From: Roseovarius sp. A-2
Lineage (GTDB): Bacteria > Pseudomonadota > Alphaproteobacteria > Rhodobacterales > Rhodobacteraceae
Direction: 5' to 3'
Assembly (NCBI RefSeq): GCF_002072155.1
Contig: NZ_BDIY01000009.1
Span: forward strand, 83,880-147,879
Length of the DNA: 64,000 nucleotides
Numbering within the stretch: the stretch's first letter is position 1; the number at the start of each line of letters is the position of its first letter. The translations under genes and the position numbers were made by a program. The notes under the pieces were generated by a model. The model saw only the letters and a program-made list of their open reading frames with translations, was not told the DNA's origin and made no database searches. This document shows positions 26,231 to 35,602 of the stretch, one piece after another.

Positions 26231-27301
26231 ATGAGCAATGCATACAAACCTGCACATCAGAAGCTCTCGTTTGTCACAGCACACGACGGGGTCCGAATTG
26301 CAGTGGCAAGAATGGGTAAGGGCCCGACCATTCTTAAGGCTGGCAATTGGCTAAGCCATGCGACCCATGATGAAGAAAGCCCTATCTGGCGGCACTGGCT
26401 GCAAGAGCTTTCCCGGGACCACCAGTTCATCAGATATGATTTACGCGGTTGCGGGCTATCGGATCGTGACGTCGAAGACATTAGTTTTGATGCTTGGTTG
26501 TTCGATCTGAAAGCGGTGGCAGACGCCATTGACGGACCAGTTACGCTTCTGGGCCTGTCACAGGGGTGTGCACTGTCGATAGCATTCGCCTTGCGGCATC
26601 CCGAAAAGGTGGAACGGCTCATTCTGGTTGGATCATATGCTCAGGGCATGCTGGCTCGTAGCGACACTCCAAATGCACGACTTGAGGCGGATACCCTCGC
26701 AAACTTGGTCCAACTTGGATGGGGCAAAGAGGTCCCGGCCTTCAATCAGGTGTTTACCCACCTCTTTGTTCCATCTGGTACGCCGGAACAGCATAGTTGG
26801 TGGCGACGTCTTGAACGGGAGAGTGCATCGCCAGAAATCGCGCTCCGCACATTGGAGGTCCTGCATAAGATTGATGTCTTGGCAGATGCAGCGAAGCTCG
26901 ATGTGCCTACCCTCATTTTTCATGCAAACGACGATGCGCGCATTCCCTTTGATGAAGGCCGCAAGCTGGCCGCCGTCATTGCTGGCGCTCAGTTTGTTGC
27001 GCTGGACACCTCAAACCATATCTTGCTCGAAAATGAACCCGCCTGGGAGGTGTTCCTCAAAACGCTCCGTGCGTTCTTGCCTGAGACAAAGACACTTCGT
27101 TCTGTCCGCGCCACTTACCATCTGACCAATGCCGAAGAAGATGTTGTTGCACTGGTGGCCAAAGGAATGGGGAACCACGAAATTGCCAATGTTCTAGGGA
27201 AATCCGAAAAAACGGTGCGTAATCAGATCACTGTGGCACTCGATAAAGTCGGTGTGCGCAGCAGATCAGAATTGATCGTCAAGCTTCTTTCTGACGGATA
27301 G
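26231..27301 (+). CDS. alpha/beta hydrolase fused to a C-terminal LuxR-type HTH
   Basis: 356 residues. Residues about 15-285 form an alpha/beta hydrolase: nucleophile S110 in GLSQG, acid D235/D236 in FHANDDARIP and H263 in TSNHILLE. Residues about 296-356 are a LuxR/GerE HTH (LTNAEEDVVALVAKGMGNHE, then KSEKTVRNQITVALDKVGVR). A catalytic domain joined to a DNA-binding domain suggests a regulator whose hydrolase part senses, or processes, a small ester or lactone. It has its own upstream region of about 160 bases and precedes another hydrolase gene on the same strand. Confidence 0.9.
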   Translation: MSNAYKPAHQKLSFVTAHDGVRIAVARMGKGPTILKAGNWLSHATHDEESPIWRHWLQELSRDHQFIRYDLRGCGLSDRDVEDISFDAWLFDLKAVADAIDGPVTLLGLSQGCALSIAFALRHPEKVERLILVGSYAQGMLARSDTPNARLEADTLANLVQLGWGKEVPAFNQVFTHLFVPSGTPEQHSWWRRLERESASPEIALRTLEVLHKIDVLADAAKLDVPTLIFHANDDARIPFDEGRKLAAVIAGAQFVALDTSNHILLENEPAWEVFLKTLRAFLPETKTLRSVRATYHLTNAEEDVVALVAKGMGNHEIANVLGKSEKTVRNQITVALDKVGVRSRSELIVKLLSDG

Positions 27302-27415
27302 GACGTTGGCCCCAAGGATTTGCGCATCAATGGCGCGCTACAGGGACATTCGCCTCATGCGGAATTTTTATCTGGGTGGTTGATTGCTTCCATCAATCAC
27401 AGATGGGAACGGCAC

Positions 27416-28306
27416 ATGTACAGGGATATCGAATTTACGTCGGAGGGCGCGACTTTACAAGGCAGGCAGTACCGCTCAGCAGGGAGCGCAAGACCCACAA
27501 TTGTCATGACACACGGCACCAGCGCCACGATTACGATGGCAATCGATTGTTACGCTGAAGCTATCTTTAAGGCTGGGTTTGATGTTCTCCTATATGATCA
27601 CAGGAATTTCGGTCTAAGCGGTGGTGAACCAAGACAAGAGATAAACCCTTGGGTGCAGGCGCGCGGATATCGTGACGCCGTGGCGTTTGCGAGGGAGCAC
27701 CTGCAGACGGACCGTGTTGCTCTTTGGGGGGATAGCTATACTGGTGGTCTTGTACTGGTTGCAGGCGCTCTCATTGAAAATGTTTCGGCCATCGTGGCTC
27801 AAATACCCGTTTGCGGCGCAACATGGCCTGAGGGTCCGACAGATGGCCCGGCCTTTGATACCCTTCGCGACCTGTTTTACAGCGCAGATTTGCGCGGTGA
27901 ACCAGAGGATGTAGTTGGTCCTATGCCTGTTGTCTCGCTCGACCAGATTAACGCCCCTTCCTTGCTTGCGCCGCCACAAGCGTTTCGATGGTTTCTGGAG
28001 TATGGCGGTCGGCATGGCAGCGGTTGGGAGAACAAGGCGACGCGGGTTATCCCCAAGACGCCAGTTCCTTTTTCCCCGTTGGTGACGGCTCCTCACCTCA
28101 AAATGCCAGTCCTGATGATGAACGGGAAGAACGATGAAATGGTCCATTGCAACTCAGAGCTACAAGACGCGGTGTTCGATAGGATTGGGGGACCGAAAGA
28201 GAAAGTCATTATCGACGGCGGACACTTTGGTCTTTTGTGGGAGGATAGTCCGAACTTCTTGAAAGCCGTAAGCACGCAAATCGAATTTCTTAATCGGGTA
28301 CTTTAG
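27416..28306 (+). CDS. alpha/beta hydrolase (BAAT/dienelactone-like)
   Basis: 296 residues from MYRDIEFTSEGATLQGRQYR. Motifs: TIVMTHGTSATI, the YDHRNFGLSGGEPR strand-turn, nucleophile Ser in LWGDSYTGG, and the acid and histidine in MNGKNDEMVH and DGGHFGLL. The longer upstream frame lacks similarity, so the start at 27416 is preferred. It may be under control of the LuxR-fused hydrolase 115 bases upstream; paired genes of this kind suggest a sensor and an enzyme for the same compound. Confidence 0.82.
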   Translation: MYRDIEFTSEGATLQGRQYRSAGSARPTIVMTHGTSATITMAIDCYAEAIFKAGFDVLLYDHRNFGLSGGEPRQEINPWVQARGYRDAVAFAREHLQTDRVALWGDSYTGGLVLVAGALIENVSAIVAQIPVCGATWPEGPTDGPAFDTLRDLFYSADLRGEPEDVVGPMPVVSLDQINAPSLLAPPQAFRWFLEYGGRHGSGWENKATRVIPKTPVPFSPLVTAPHLKMPVLMMNGKNDEMVHCNSELQDAVFDRIGGPKEKVIIDGGHFGLLWEDSPNFLKAVSTQIEFLNRVL

Positions 28307-28534
28307 CGCATAATTCGAACAGCGGACCTTGGCGCAAGAGAACAGATCGCAACCGATATCAGCTCGGGGGCGATCCCTGCAACAACGCCCAGCTTCACCG
28401 AGAACGTCCACGGTCCTGAGAGCACAACGGGAGTGAGTAAGGGTTCTGGTTGCTTCCGACGGGAACAACATCGTGCTCATCGAATTGCACTCCTGTTGCG
28501 CTGTGCTCGATGCAAGCCCGGTTCACTGACATCC

Positions 28535-30199
28535 TCATTTAGCCGGATGGTGTTCCCAATCCTCGGGCTTTGGCAGCTCCTCAAACGTGTGTTCCGGCAC
28601 CGGCGAAGGCAGCGTCCACTCCAAAGTATCGGCGTATTCGTTCCAGTAACTTGCGCGGGTCTCGCGCCTACCGGCCAGCAGCGTGTAGAAGATGATCCCG
28701 ATGAACAGAAGGAACGACGCGAAGGAGAGGAGCGCACCCCAGCTTGATACCGCGTTCCAGAAACCGAATGCCTCGGGATAGTCGATGTATCGGCGCGGCA
28801 TGCCCTGGCGACCTAGGAAGTGTTGCGGGAAGAATGTCAGGTTGGCGCCGACGAAGAACATCCAGAAATGCAGTTGGCCTGCCCTTTCCGGGTATTGCCG
28901 ACCAGACATTTTTGCGAGCCAGTAGTAGATACCGGCAAAGAGAGCAAAGATTGCGCCGACGCTCATCACATAGTGGAAATGCGCGACTATGTAGTAGGTG
29001 TCGTGATAGATCCGATCCACGCCCGCCTGTGCTACAACAACGCCCGTAACGCCGCCGATCGTGAAAAGGAAGATGAAGCCGATCGCGAACAGCATGGGCG
29101 TCCTGAACTGGATCGATCCCTGCCACATTGTCGCGAGCCAGGAAAACACCTTGATACCGGTCGGCACGGCGATGGTCATTGAGGCGATCTGAAAGTAGCT
29201 CTGCTGCGTGATCGACATACCGACGGTGAACATGTGGTGCGCCCAGACGAGAAACCCCAGCGTGCCGATCGCGATTAATGCCCAGACCATCGGCAAGTAA
29301 CCGAAGATCGGTTTTCTCGAGAATGTCGCGATGACATGGCTGACAATACCGAACCCCGGCAAGATTACGATGTAAACCTCGGGATGCCCGAAGAACCAGA
29401 AAAGGTGCTGATAAAGGTTCGGATCCCCGCCGCCAGAAGGATCGAAAAAGGTCGTTGCGAAGTTGCGATCAGTCAGCAGCATAGTGACCGCGCCTGCCAG
29501 CACCGGCACCGCCATGAGCAGCATCCAGGCGGTTATGAAGATCGACCAGGCGAAGAGCGGCACCTTGAACAGCGTCATACCCGGTGCGCGCATGTTCAGA
29601 AACGTTGTAATCATGTTGATCGCACCCAGGATCGAGCTGGCACCCGAGACGTGGATCGCGAAGATCGCCAGATCCATCGACATGCCGCCATCGCGCACCG
29701 AAAGCGGCGCATAAAACGTCCAGCCCACGCCGGCCCCGTGCGACCCATCCCCGCCCGGTGCAAAGAAAGACGCGGAGGCAAGGGCGGTCCCAGCAACGAA
29801 GAGCCAATAACTGAGATTGTTGAGCCTCGGAAACGCCATGTCGGGCGCACCGATCATCAGCGGCATGAAGTAGTTTCCGAACCCACCGAAAAGGGCCGGG
29901 ATCACTACGAAGAACATCATCAGCACGCCATGATACGTGACGAGGATGTTCCACATGTGCCCGTTGGGCGTACATTCCGCGGCTGAGGGCCAGAAACGTA
30001 GGCCCTCCAGGCACATGTACTGTACCCCAGGCTCCATAAGCTCTAGCCGCATGAAGACCGAGAACAGCACCGCGACCAGACCGACGGCGGCGGAGGTGAA
30101 CAGGTAGAGGAGGCCGATATCCTTGTGATTGGTCGACATGAACCAGCGCGTGAAAAAGCTGCGGCGGCCGTGGTCCTGGTTCAGCATCGCTTCGCTCAT
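28535..30199 (-). CDS. ctaD: cytochrome c oxidase subunit I (aa3 type)
   Basis: A 554-residue, 12-helix haem-copper oxidase core. The metal ligands are all visible: His in [11 protein letters not shown] (haem a), H-P-E-V-Y in [16 protein letters not shown] (CuB His with its cross-linked Tyr), HH in [12 protein letters not shown] (CuB), and the His pair in [10 protein letters not shown] (haems). It should be active as a subunit. No genes for subunits II or III or for assembly factors lie nearby, so it must use partners encoded elsewhere. It diverges from an Rrf2-type regulator with a palindrome between them, suggesting regulated expression, perhaps under nitrosative stress. Confidence 0.95.
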   Translation of the reverse strand: MSEAMLNQDHGRRSFFTRWFMSTNHKDIGLLYLFTSAAVGLVAVLFSVFMRLELMEPGVQYMCLEGLRFWPSAAECTPNGHMWNILVTYHGVLMMFFVVIPALFGGFGNYFMPLMIGAPDMAFPRLNNLSYWLFVAGTALASASFFAPGGDGSHGAGVGWTFYAPLSVRDGGMSMDLAIFAIHVSGASSILGAINMITTFLNMRAPGMTLFKVPLFAWSIFITAWMLLMAVPVLAGAVTMLLTDRNFATTFFDPSGGGDPNLYQHLFWFFGHPEVYIVILPGFGIVSHVIATFSRKPIFGYLPMVWALIAIGTLGFLVWAHHMFTVGMSITQQSYFQIASMTIAVPTGIKVFSWLATMWQGSIQFRTPMLFAIGFIFLFTIGGVTGVVVAQAGVDRIYHDTYYIVAHFHYVMSVGAIFALFAGIYYWLAKMSGRQYPERAGQLHFWMFFVGANLTFFPQHFLGRQGMPRRYIDYPEAFGFWNAVSSWGALLSFASFLLFIGIIFYTLLAGRRETRASYWNEYADTLEWTLPSPVPEHTFEELPKPEDWEHHPAK

Positions 30200-30269
30200 G
30201 GCAGCCTCTTTCGGTAGGTTTCAAAATTAGCCGTGAGCGGCAGTTCAACGCCAACTGCGACCCCGTCAC

Positions 30270-30324
30270 ATATTTGGTATTTGCATGGCCAAATATTCTC
30301 TGGCATATTTCGTATTGTCAATAC
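30270..30324. promoter_or_regulatory. palindromic operator candidates between ctaD and the Rrf2 gene
   Basis: ATATTTGG (30270-30277) and CCAAATAT (30289-30296) form a perfect 8-bp inverted repeat with an 11-base spacer. GTATTGTCAATAC (30312-30324) is a second perfect palindrome, 17 bases before the regulator ATG. Rrf2/NsrR proteins bind AT-rich inverted repeats of this general form, so autoregulation and control of ctaD are plausible. Confidence 0.55.
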
Positions 30325-30341
30325 CAATTAAAGGAACACGC

Positions 30342-30779
30342 ATGCGCCTTGCCTCTTTCACCGATTATGGGTTGCGGGTTTTGATGCGTCTGGCCGGAAC
30401 ACCTGACGAGGCTGTTTCAACCGGTCAGATCGCTGACGAATTCGAGATTTCGCAGCATCATCTGGCCAAGGTCGTCCGGGATCTAGGTCGTGGCGGCTTC
30501 GTCAGCAGTCGACGCGGCCGAAGCGGCGGGTTGCAGCTCACCAGGCCGGCGCAAACCATCACGCTGGGTGAAGTCGTGCGCCACCTCGAACAGCGCTTCG
30601 CCATCGTAGAGTGTTTCCGGGAGGATGGCGGCTCGTGCGTGTTGCGGCCACGATGCCAATTGAAGCCCCGGCTGGCCGCCGCGCGCAATGCATTCATGTC
30701 CGAGCTTGATCGATCAACAGTCGCCGATTGCGCTTGGCATGGCGGCGGGTCTGACGGTCCAGAGATCGCGGCAGAATGA
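30342..30779 (+). CDS. Rrf2-family regulator, NsrR-like
   Basis: 145 residues. The winged HTH starts MRLASFTDYGLRVLMRLAGT, and the recognition region is ISQHHLAKVVRDLGRGGFVS with RGRSGGLQL. Three cysteines in VECFREDGGSCVLRPRCQL match the iron-sulfur ligands of NsrR/Rrf2 regulators (C-x7-C-x5-C). NsrR senses nitric oxide through this cluster; IscR-like sensing is the alternative. The start has AAAGGA 7 bases upstream. It diverges from ctaD. Confidence 0.88.
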   Translation: MRLASFTDYGLRVLMRLAGTPDEAVSTGQIADEFEISQHHLAKVVRDLGRGGFVSSRRGRSGGLQLTRPAQTITLGEVVRHLEQRFAIVECFREDGGSCVLRPRCQLKPRLAAARNAFMSELDRSTVADCAWHGGGSDGPEIAAE

Positions 30780-30826
30780 GGCGCGAAAAAATGGAAAAGA
30801 CCGATGACAAAGATCGAACTTGTCGG

Positions 30827-30924
30827 GGCATCGTCAACTTATCGGATCTTGCCGAAAAGGAGCCCCACAGCCCTGGTCAAACGGCCTTCAACTCACATGT
30901 GATGTCGTCCCAAATGCTGTGAGC
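30827..30924 (-). mobile_element. 3'-end fragment of an IS6-family element (third subtype)
   Basis: About 98 bases beginning GGCATCGTCAACTTATCGGA, matching the complement of 33375-33472 and the fragment at 44694-44769. It contains the last codons of the transposase and the terminal inverted repeat. It is cut by an IS21 end at 30925. Confidence 0.75.
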
Positions 30925-31403
30925 TGTCAATGTGCATTCAAAACTGACCCGGTTTGATCATTTGAAAATGACCCGCCCCTGAGGTGGCAAAGCCCGCAGA
31001 CGAGCGGCCCCCACATAGCAGGCTCGTCTATGGGCTTTGCGTTGGCCGGTTCAGGTTTTCTGGCGTGATTTGCTTTGGGCGAAGCGGTAATACGTATTGC
31101 CCGTCTCGATGATGCTGCAGTGGTGCGTGACGCGATCAAGCAGGGCAGTCGTCATCTTGGCGTCATCGAATACAGACACCCACTCGCCGAACTCAAGGTT
31201 GGTCGTGATGATGACACTGGTGGTTTCATACAGTTTGCTGATCAGATGAAACAGCAGCGACCCGCCGGATTTTGGAAACGGAATATAGCCAAGCTCGTCG
31301 ATGATCACGCAATCCAGCGCTGTCAGTTGCTTGATGATCTTTCCGGTGTTTCCCTCAGCCTGCTCCGCGATCAGGGCATTGATCAGATCGACGGCGTTAT
31401 AGG
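30925..31403 (-). mobile_element. IS21-family end with istB remnant
   Basis: The terminal sequence TGTCAATGTGCATTCAAAAC and the repeated GAAAATGACCC are typical IS21 end motifs. The partial helper ATPase gene istB is inside. The element is cut at 31403 by a short ISKra4-type element; istA is gone. Confidence 0.75.
31051..31403 (-). pseudogene. istB: istB (IS21 helper ATPase), C-terminal part
   Basis: About 117 codons remain, reading [20 protein letters not shown], then the Walker B/sensor region [17 protein letters not shown] and [17 protein letters not shown] with [13 protein letters not shown]. This is the C-terminal half of an IstB AAA+ protein. The N-terminal half, including Walker A, is missing because of the insertion at 31404. 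Confidence 0.85.
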
Positions 31404-32202
31404 AGACCGTTCAATTGTCTGGCGTGCAATTCTCATTGGGCCATGGGAGGCTTCGACTTTTGATGTAAAGTGGAGGGAACCGCTCTTCGCGTTCGAGGGC
31501 ACGCGATTGGCTGAACTGGACGCGACCGCTTCACTGGCTTTGATGAATCAGGGTTTTGTCGGTTGGGGGGACATTACGGTGATCTCCGACGGCGAAGAAT
31601 GCCTCAAGCGCTTGGCGGGCATGTTGCCGCAGCCAGCGACCCACATTCTAGATTGGTTTCACATTTCGATGAAACTTCAGCCGCTTGCCCAGATGGCGCT
31701 GACCGCGCCCCAAGGTTACGGGCTGTTTGAACAAGATATTGATCGCATCAAGTGGAGACTTTGGAACGGGCAGTCGAGGCGAGCGTTGGATCTAATTGCG
31801 CTCGTAAGAAAGCCGCTCTCCTCCAAGACAGGCCACTGTCTCTGGGCGCGCCGCGCAGACAAGCTCCTTGAGAAGCTCAACACATATAGCAGTCGAAATG
31901 GCCGATCAGTGATCAACTATGGCGAGCGCCATCAAGCAGGACAACGCCTTGCGACATCGCCGACAGAAGCAAGCGTGAATTCTCTCGTCGCCAAGCGGTT
32001 CGTCAAGAAACAGCAGATGCGATGGTCGCGAACCGGAGCGCAGTATCTGCTGAAAGTGCGCGCGGCTATACTGAACGGTGACCTCTCGGAGCGAACCCGC
32101 TATGACCCGCCCGAGACTGAGGGATCGCCTTATGTGGCAAGTCTGCTAAACCCAACGCCACCGCTCCTCAAAGCGGCATGACCCCAGACAATTGAACGGT
32201 CT
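31404..32202 (+). mobile_element. short ISKra4-type element with perfect 19-bp inverted repeats
   Basis: AGACCGTTCAATTGTCTGG (31404-31422) is repeated exactly inverted at 32184-32202. The 799-bp body encodes only the C-terminal half of an ISKra4-like transposase, so it looks like an internally deleted, non-autonomous derivative. It separates istB (left) from a truncated IS110 transposase (right), and there is no matching flank duplication. Confidence 0.75.
31423..32181 (+). pseudogene. ISKra4-family transposase, C-terminal half
   Basis: The frame shows VISDGEECLKRLAGM, HILDWFHISMKLQPLAQM, NYGERHQAGQRLATSPTEAS and VAKRFVKKQQMRWSRTGAQY, the C-terminal DDE part of ISKra4 transposases (compare the full-length one at 46522). 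The N-terminal zinc-finger and the first catalytic Asp are absent. Upstream codons of the open frame belong to antisense IS21 and are not part of it. Confidence 0.75.
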
Positions 32203-33109
32203 CCATGCGTTCCAGCCAGGACCCTTTGGGTATGGATTTGCGGCCTAACCTGCTCAAGCGTGACATCGCGCCGATGATCAGAAGGCGCCGGATGTCAGAC
32301 TGTCCTGCCTTCGACATGCGCCCCAGACGGGGTTTGCCGCCTGATGAATGCTGTCGCGGCACGAGGCCCAACCAAGCCGCAAAGTCGCGGCCCCGGGCGA
32401 ATGTCTCCAGTGGTGGAGCAAACGCCTCAATGGCGAGGGCGCTTAGAGGGCCAACCCCCGGCATCGTCTGAAGACGTTTGGCCGTTTCCGTCTCCGTGGA
32501 CAACGCTTTGATCCGCTTTAACTTGGCCGCGATCCGTACCGTGGTCTCTTCGATCAGTTCCAAAAGGTCTCGACATTCCTGGCGAACCAGGTCCGGAAGA
32601 TCGCAATTTGGATCCTCAAGGATCTCATACCCGCGGCTCACATTCCCGATGCCCTGCGGGATAGTGTGTCCGAACTCGTAGAGGATTGATCGCAGGCCTT
32701 TTACCAGCTCGGTGCGCTGGTTCACTAAACGCTCCCGGTTCCGGAACAGGATCGCACGGGCCTGTTGGTCCTTGGTCTTGGGCGGAACAAACCTCATCTC
32801 CGACCGCTGCGCGGCGATGACGATAGCTTCAGCATCCGCAGCATCATTCTTCTGGCGTTTCACAAATGGTTTCACATACTGCGGCGCGATCAGTTTCACC
32901 TCGTGACCCACCCCGGACAACACTCGCGCCCAGTAGCTGGCACTGCCGCAGGCCTCCATGACGATCACGGCAGGCGGTTGCGTAGAAAGAAACGCGCGAA
33001 ACTGTGGCCGGGACAGCTTCTTGCGAAATTTCAACTGCCCGGTCATGCTGGCCCCATGAAGATGGAAAACATTCTTCGCCAGGTCCACTCCGATCATTGT
33101 ATCTATCAT
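32203..33109 (-). pseudogene. IS110-family transposase, C-terminally truncated
   Basis: About 302 codons from MIDTMIGVDLAKNVFHLHGA. DEDD residues are seen in GVDLAKNVF, MEACGSASYWA and RQKNDAADAEAI. The C-terminal Transposase_20 domain has MPGVGPLSALAIEAFAP and GLVPRQHSSGGKPRLG. After GSWLERM the frame enters the neighbouring element, so about 40 residues are missing. It is close to the intact transposase at 59051. Confidence 0.88.
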
Positions 33110-33196
33110 TCGCCGTCCTTTCCTTCTTGTGGCTTTGAACACCACGACCTTGGCACATTGCGATGCCGTTTGGGGAGGACGGCAACCACCCCATCT
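32203..33196 (-). mobile_element. IS110/IS1111-family element, 3' end lost
   Basis: The left end (AGATGGGGTGGTTGCCG on the minus strand from 33196) matches that of the element starting at 58963. It is inserted in an IS6-family gene, which resumes at 33197. The right end and the last part of the transposase are replaced by the ISKra4-type element at 32202. Confidence 0.78.
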
Positions 33197-33472
33197 GAAC
33201 AACCGGTCAGAAGCTTCGCATCGACACACAAGGCGACGAGAAAAGATCATGGGCCGCTTCAAATCGCCCGGCCAAGTGCAGCTCTTTTTGTCTGTCCACG
33301 ATCAAGTCCAAACCGTATTTCGCCCTCGCCGCCACAAACTATCCGCCCCTGCCTATCGACAATCTCGCTCAGATGCTCACAGCATTTGGGGCGACATCAC
33401 ATGTGAGTTGAAGGCCGCTTGACCAGGGCTGTGGGGCTCCTTTTCGGCAAAATCCGATAAGTTGACGATGCC
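33197..33472 (+). mobile_element. IS6-family 3' fragment (third subtype)
   Basis: It encodes the transposase C-terminus NNRSEASHRHTRRREKIMGR through DAHSIWGDITCELKAA (stop at 33420-33422) and ends with the terminal repeat GTTGACGATGCC at 33472. The N-terminal two thirds were lost beyond the IS110 insertion. Its 3' end is the inverted twin of the fragment at 30827. Confidence 0.8.
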
Positions 33473-33745
33473 TGGAGCCGACAAGATCTACAAAAACTGC
33501 TTTCACATTCCTGTGGACTGGAAAATCGGCAAGCAATTGGTCAAGGCTCGGTTTGGATAACTTGGGTGAAGTGCATCCTGGATATCGTCGCAACTTCAGA
33601 TATCTGGGCCTTGTCGTGACTTATGTCTTTTACTGGCACAGTCAGGGATCACGAGAAGGAAGAATTTGCCGACGAAACCACTTTTTCGCAGTTCAGAAAC
33701 CCTTGCTTCCCATCGTAGATGACGGTTTTGCGCGGACCAGGAGCA
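33473..33745. other. non-coding stretch between IS debris and the beta-oxidation operon
   Basis: 273 bases. I see no gene with family support and no clear terminator for the operon that ends at 33746. A plus-strand piece reading DKIYKNCFHIPVDWKIGKQL ends at a stop near 33560 and may be a leftover of a coding region, but I do not recognise it. Confidence 0.3.
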
Positions 33746-35602
33746 TCAATTTCCAGATGTTTTTCCAGCGATCATGCGCAGCGCACCACGCAGTGCTCGG
33801 GCTTCTAATTCCTCGCCCAGATAGGGGTCGGCGGTATAGCCCATGCGCTTCATCGCCTCGCCTTCCCGGTCATGTCGTGGAAGTGCAAGCGATGACCAGA
33901 ACAGCCTCAGTCTTCCCTGCCAGCTTTGCGAATTGTTCTTCAGGATTGCCAGTGCAGGCAACAGTTGCCGTTCGATATCGTCGAAATCGGTTCCGAGGGG
34001 GAAATCGGGCAAGAGATCACGATGCGGTCGAAGCCAGCCGGACAGCGTATGAGGGCTGTTTCTGCGATGGGCGGCGCGAATCTCGTAATTGGCAGGAATT
34101 TTTCCGGCGGATTTGGCTTGATCAAGTAACTCCTCCTGAAAGCGGCTGTCGGCGATGGCAATCATTCGCGCCACCACTTCGGCATCGGGCTGCCCCCGCA
34201 GATCGGCGATCCCATATTCGGTGACCACGATATCGCGCATATGGCGCGGAACGGTCACGGCGGGCAGGTGCCAGAGAATGTTCGATTCCGCTTTGCCACC
34301 GCTCATCCGGGTTGCGGGCAGGGTGATGACTGACCGCGCGCCCTCCAGCGCAAAGGCCTGAGACACGAAATCAAACTGGCCGCCAACGCCGCTTACAACC
34401 TGGCCGTCCTTCACCATGTCCGACATCACGTCGCCCAGAATGCCGGCCTTCATCGCACCGTTGACAAAGCGCGCGCCAACGCGCGCGGTGCGCTTGGCAC
34501 CTTCATCTCCGTAAAGCGCGTTGGTAAAGCTGACCGGCATCATCTGGATCTTTGCCCGCCGTTCAGCTGGCATTTCACGCAAGCGACGATAGAAATCTGT
34601 CGTTTCGACAAAGAACCCGGCATGGATCGCCGCACCGTTGACCTCGCGGCGGATTACGCCCTTTTCAAAAAGCGCCAGCAACCCACCCACCAGCATCTCG
34701 GTCGCGGCATAAAGCCCTTGGGTGAATGGTGCCGTTTCGTCACCCAGAGCGAGAAACGGGCTGTCGTCGATGAGCGGCGCTATCTTGCCGCGATGGCGCA
34801 GCAAAAGCGCATGGGAGACCGCATCGCCGATTGAGCCGATTCCCACCTGTAGCGTCCCGCCATCGGGCACCAGCGGGGCCACATGCAGGCCAATGGCGTG
34901 ATCAACCTCTGACACGGGCCGTCTGACGGCCGAGAAAAGCTCGAACTGTGGATGACCGTCCAGAACCAGCGCAACCTCGCTAGGGACCACCTCGGCCGGG
35001 CCAGGCATGAAGGGCAATTCGCCCGACACTTCGCCGACGAACAGAAAATCCAAACTTCCCTCGGCCCTGAAGCGCAGGAGATCGGCGGAAATATCGGTAT
35101 TTGACGACAGGCTGAAGCGGCCTTTGTCTTTGGCCAGAAGCTGCATCATTACATTCGGCGATTGCCCGACCAACACATCGCGGGCATGGGTGTAATTGGC
35201 CGAAATATAAGATTGCTGCGCCGCATCGACGCCCAGCCAGCGACCGGCAAGGAAGAAAAACTCGTTCACGGTGATATTGGGCGGCAGCGTTCCCTCATGC
35301 AGCATCCGTGCATACCCGATCTTTGGATAGCGCCCAAAGAGGCGGTCCATTGCAGGCTCAAGAAAACAACGTTCCATATCGGATGATGGGACGGGCCGCT
35401 CCAGCGTCAGTGCGGTGAAAATCGACAGGCTGACCGACGGATCATCCACCGCCGCCTGGGTTAGCGCGTTCAGGATCGTCACCGGCTTACCCAAGCCGAG
35501 TGGCAGCGCCAGCCGAATGTCGCCGCCCGTGTAATCTATGATCCGATTGACTATGTCGGTCGGATCATCGGTTCGTATGTGCGGTCTCTCAACCAAGATC
35601 AT
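33746..35602 (-). CDS. acetyl-CoA hydrolase/transferase family protein
   Basis: 618 residues of the acetyl-CoA hydrolase/CoA-transferase family (two CoA-transferase-like halves). Visible segments are LPLGLGKPVTILNALTQAAV at the start, GSIGDAVSHALLLRH, VSGVGGQFDFVSQAFALEGA and VVTEYGIADLRGQPDAEVV near the end; the last is typical of the C-terminal domain. The ATG at 35602 overlaps fadJ by 14 bases; a GTG at 35611 is an alternative. As the last gene of a beta-oxidation operon it may release or transfer CoA from the end products. Confidence 0.85.
   Translation of the reverse strand: MILVERPHIRTDDPTDIVNRIIDYTGGDIRLALPLGLGKPVTILNALTQAAVDDPSVSLSIFTALTLERPVPSSDMERCFLEPAMDRLFGRYPKIGYARMLHEGTLPPNITVNEFFFLAGRWLGVDAAQQSYISANYTHARDVLVGQSPNVMMQLLAKDKGRFSLSSNTDISADLLRFRAEGSLDFLFVGEVSGELPFMPGPAEVVPSEVALVLDGHPQFELFSAVRRPVSEVDHAIGLHVAPLVPDGGTLQVGIGSIGDAVSHALLLRHRGKIAPLIDDSPFLALGDETAPFTQGLYAATEMLVGGLLALFEKGVIRREVNGAAIHAGFFVETTDFYRRLREMPAERRAKIQMMPVSFTNALYGDEGAKRTARVGARFVNGAMKAGILGDVMSDMVKDGQVVSGVGGQFDFVSQAFALEGARSVITLPATRMSGGKAESNILWHLPAVTVPRHMRDIVVTEYGIADLRGQPDAEVVARMIAIADSRFQEELLDQAKSAGKIPANYEIRAAHRRNSPHTLSGWLRPHRDLLPDFPLGTDFDDIERQLLPALAILKNNSQSWQGRLRLFWSSLALPRHDREGEAMKRMGYTADPYLGEELEARALRGALRMIAGKTSGN

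Noticed and set aside
31075..31404. N-terminal part of a 368-codon frame continuous with the ISKra4-like transposase
   Set aside because: These codons are antisense to istB; the transposase part only begins inside the element at 31404.
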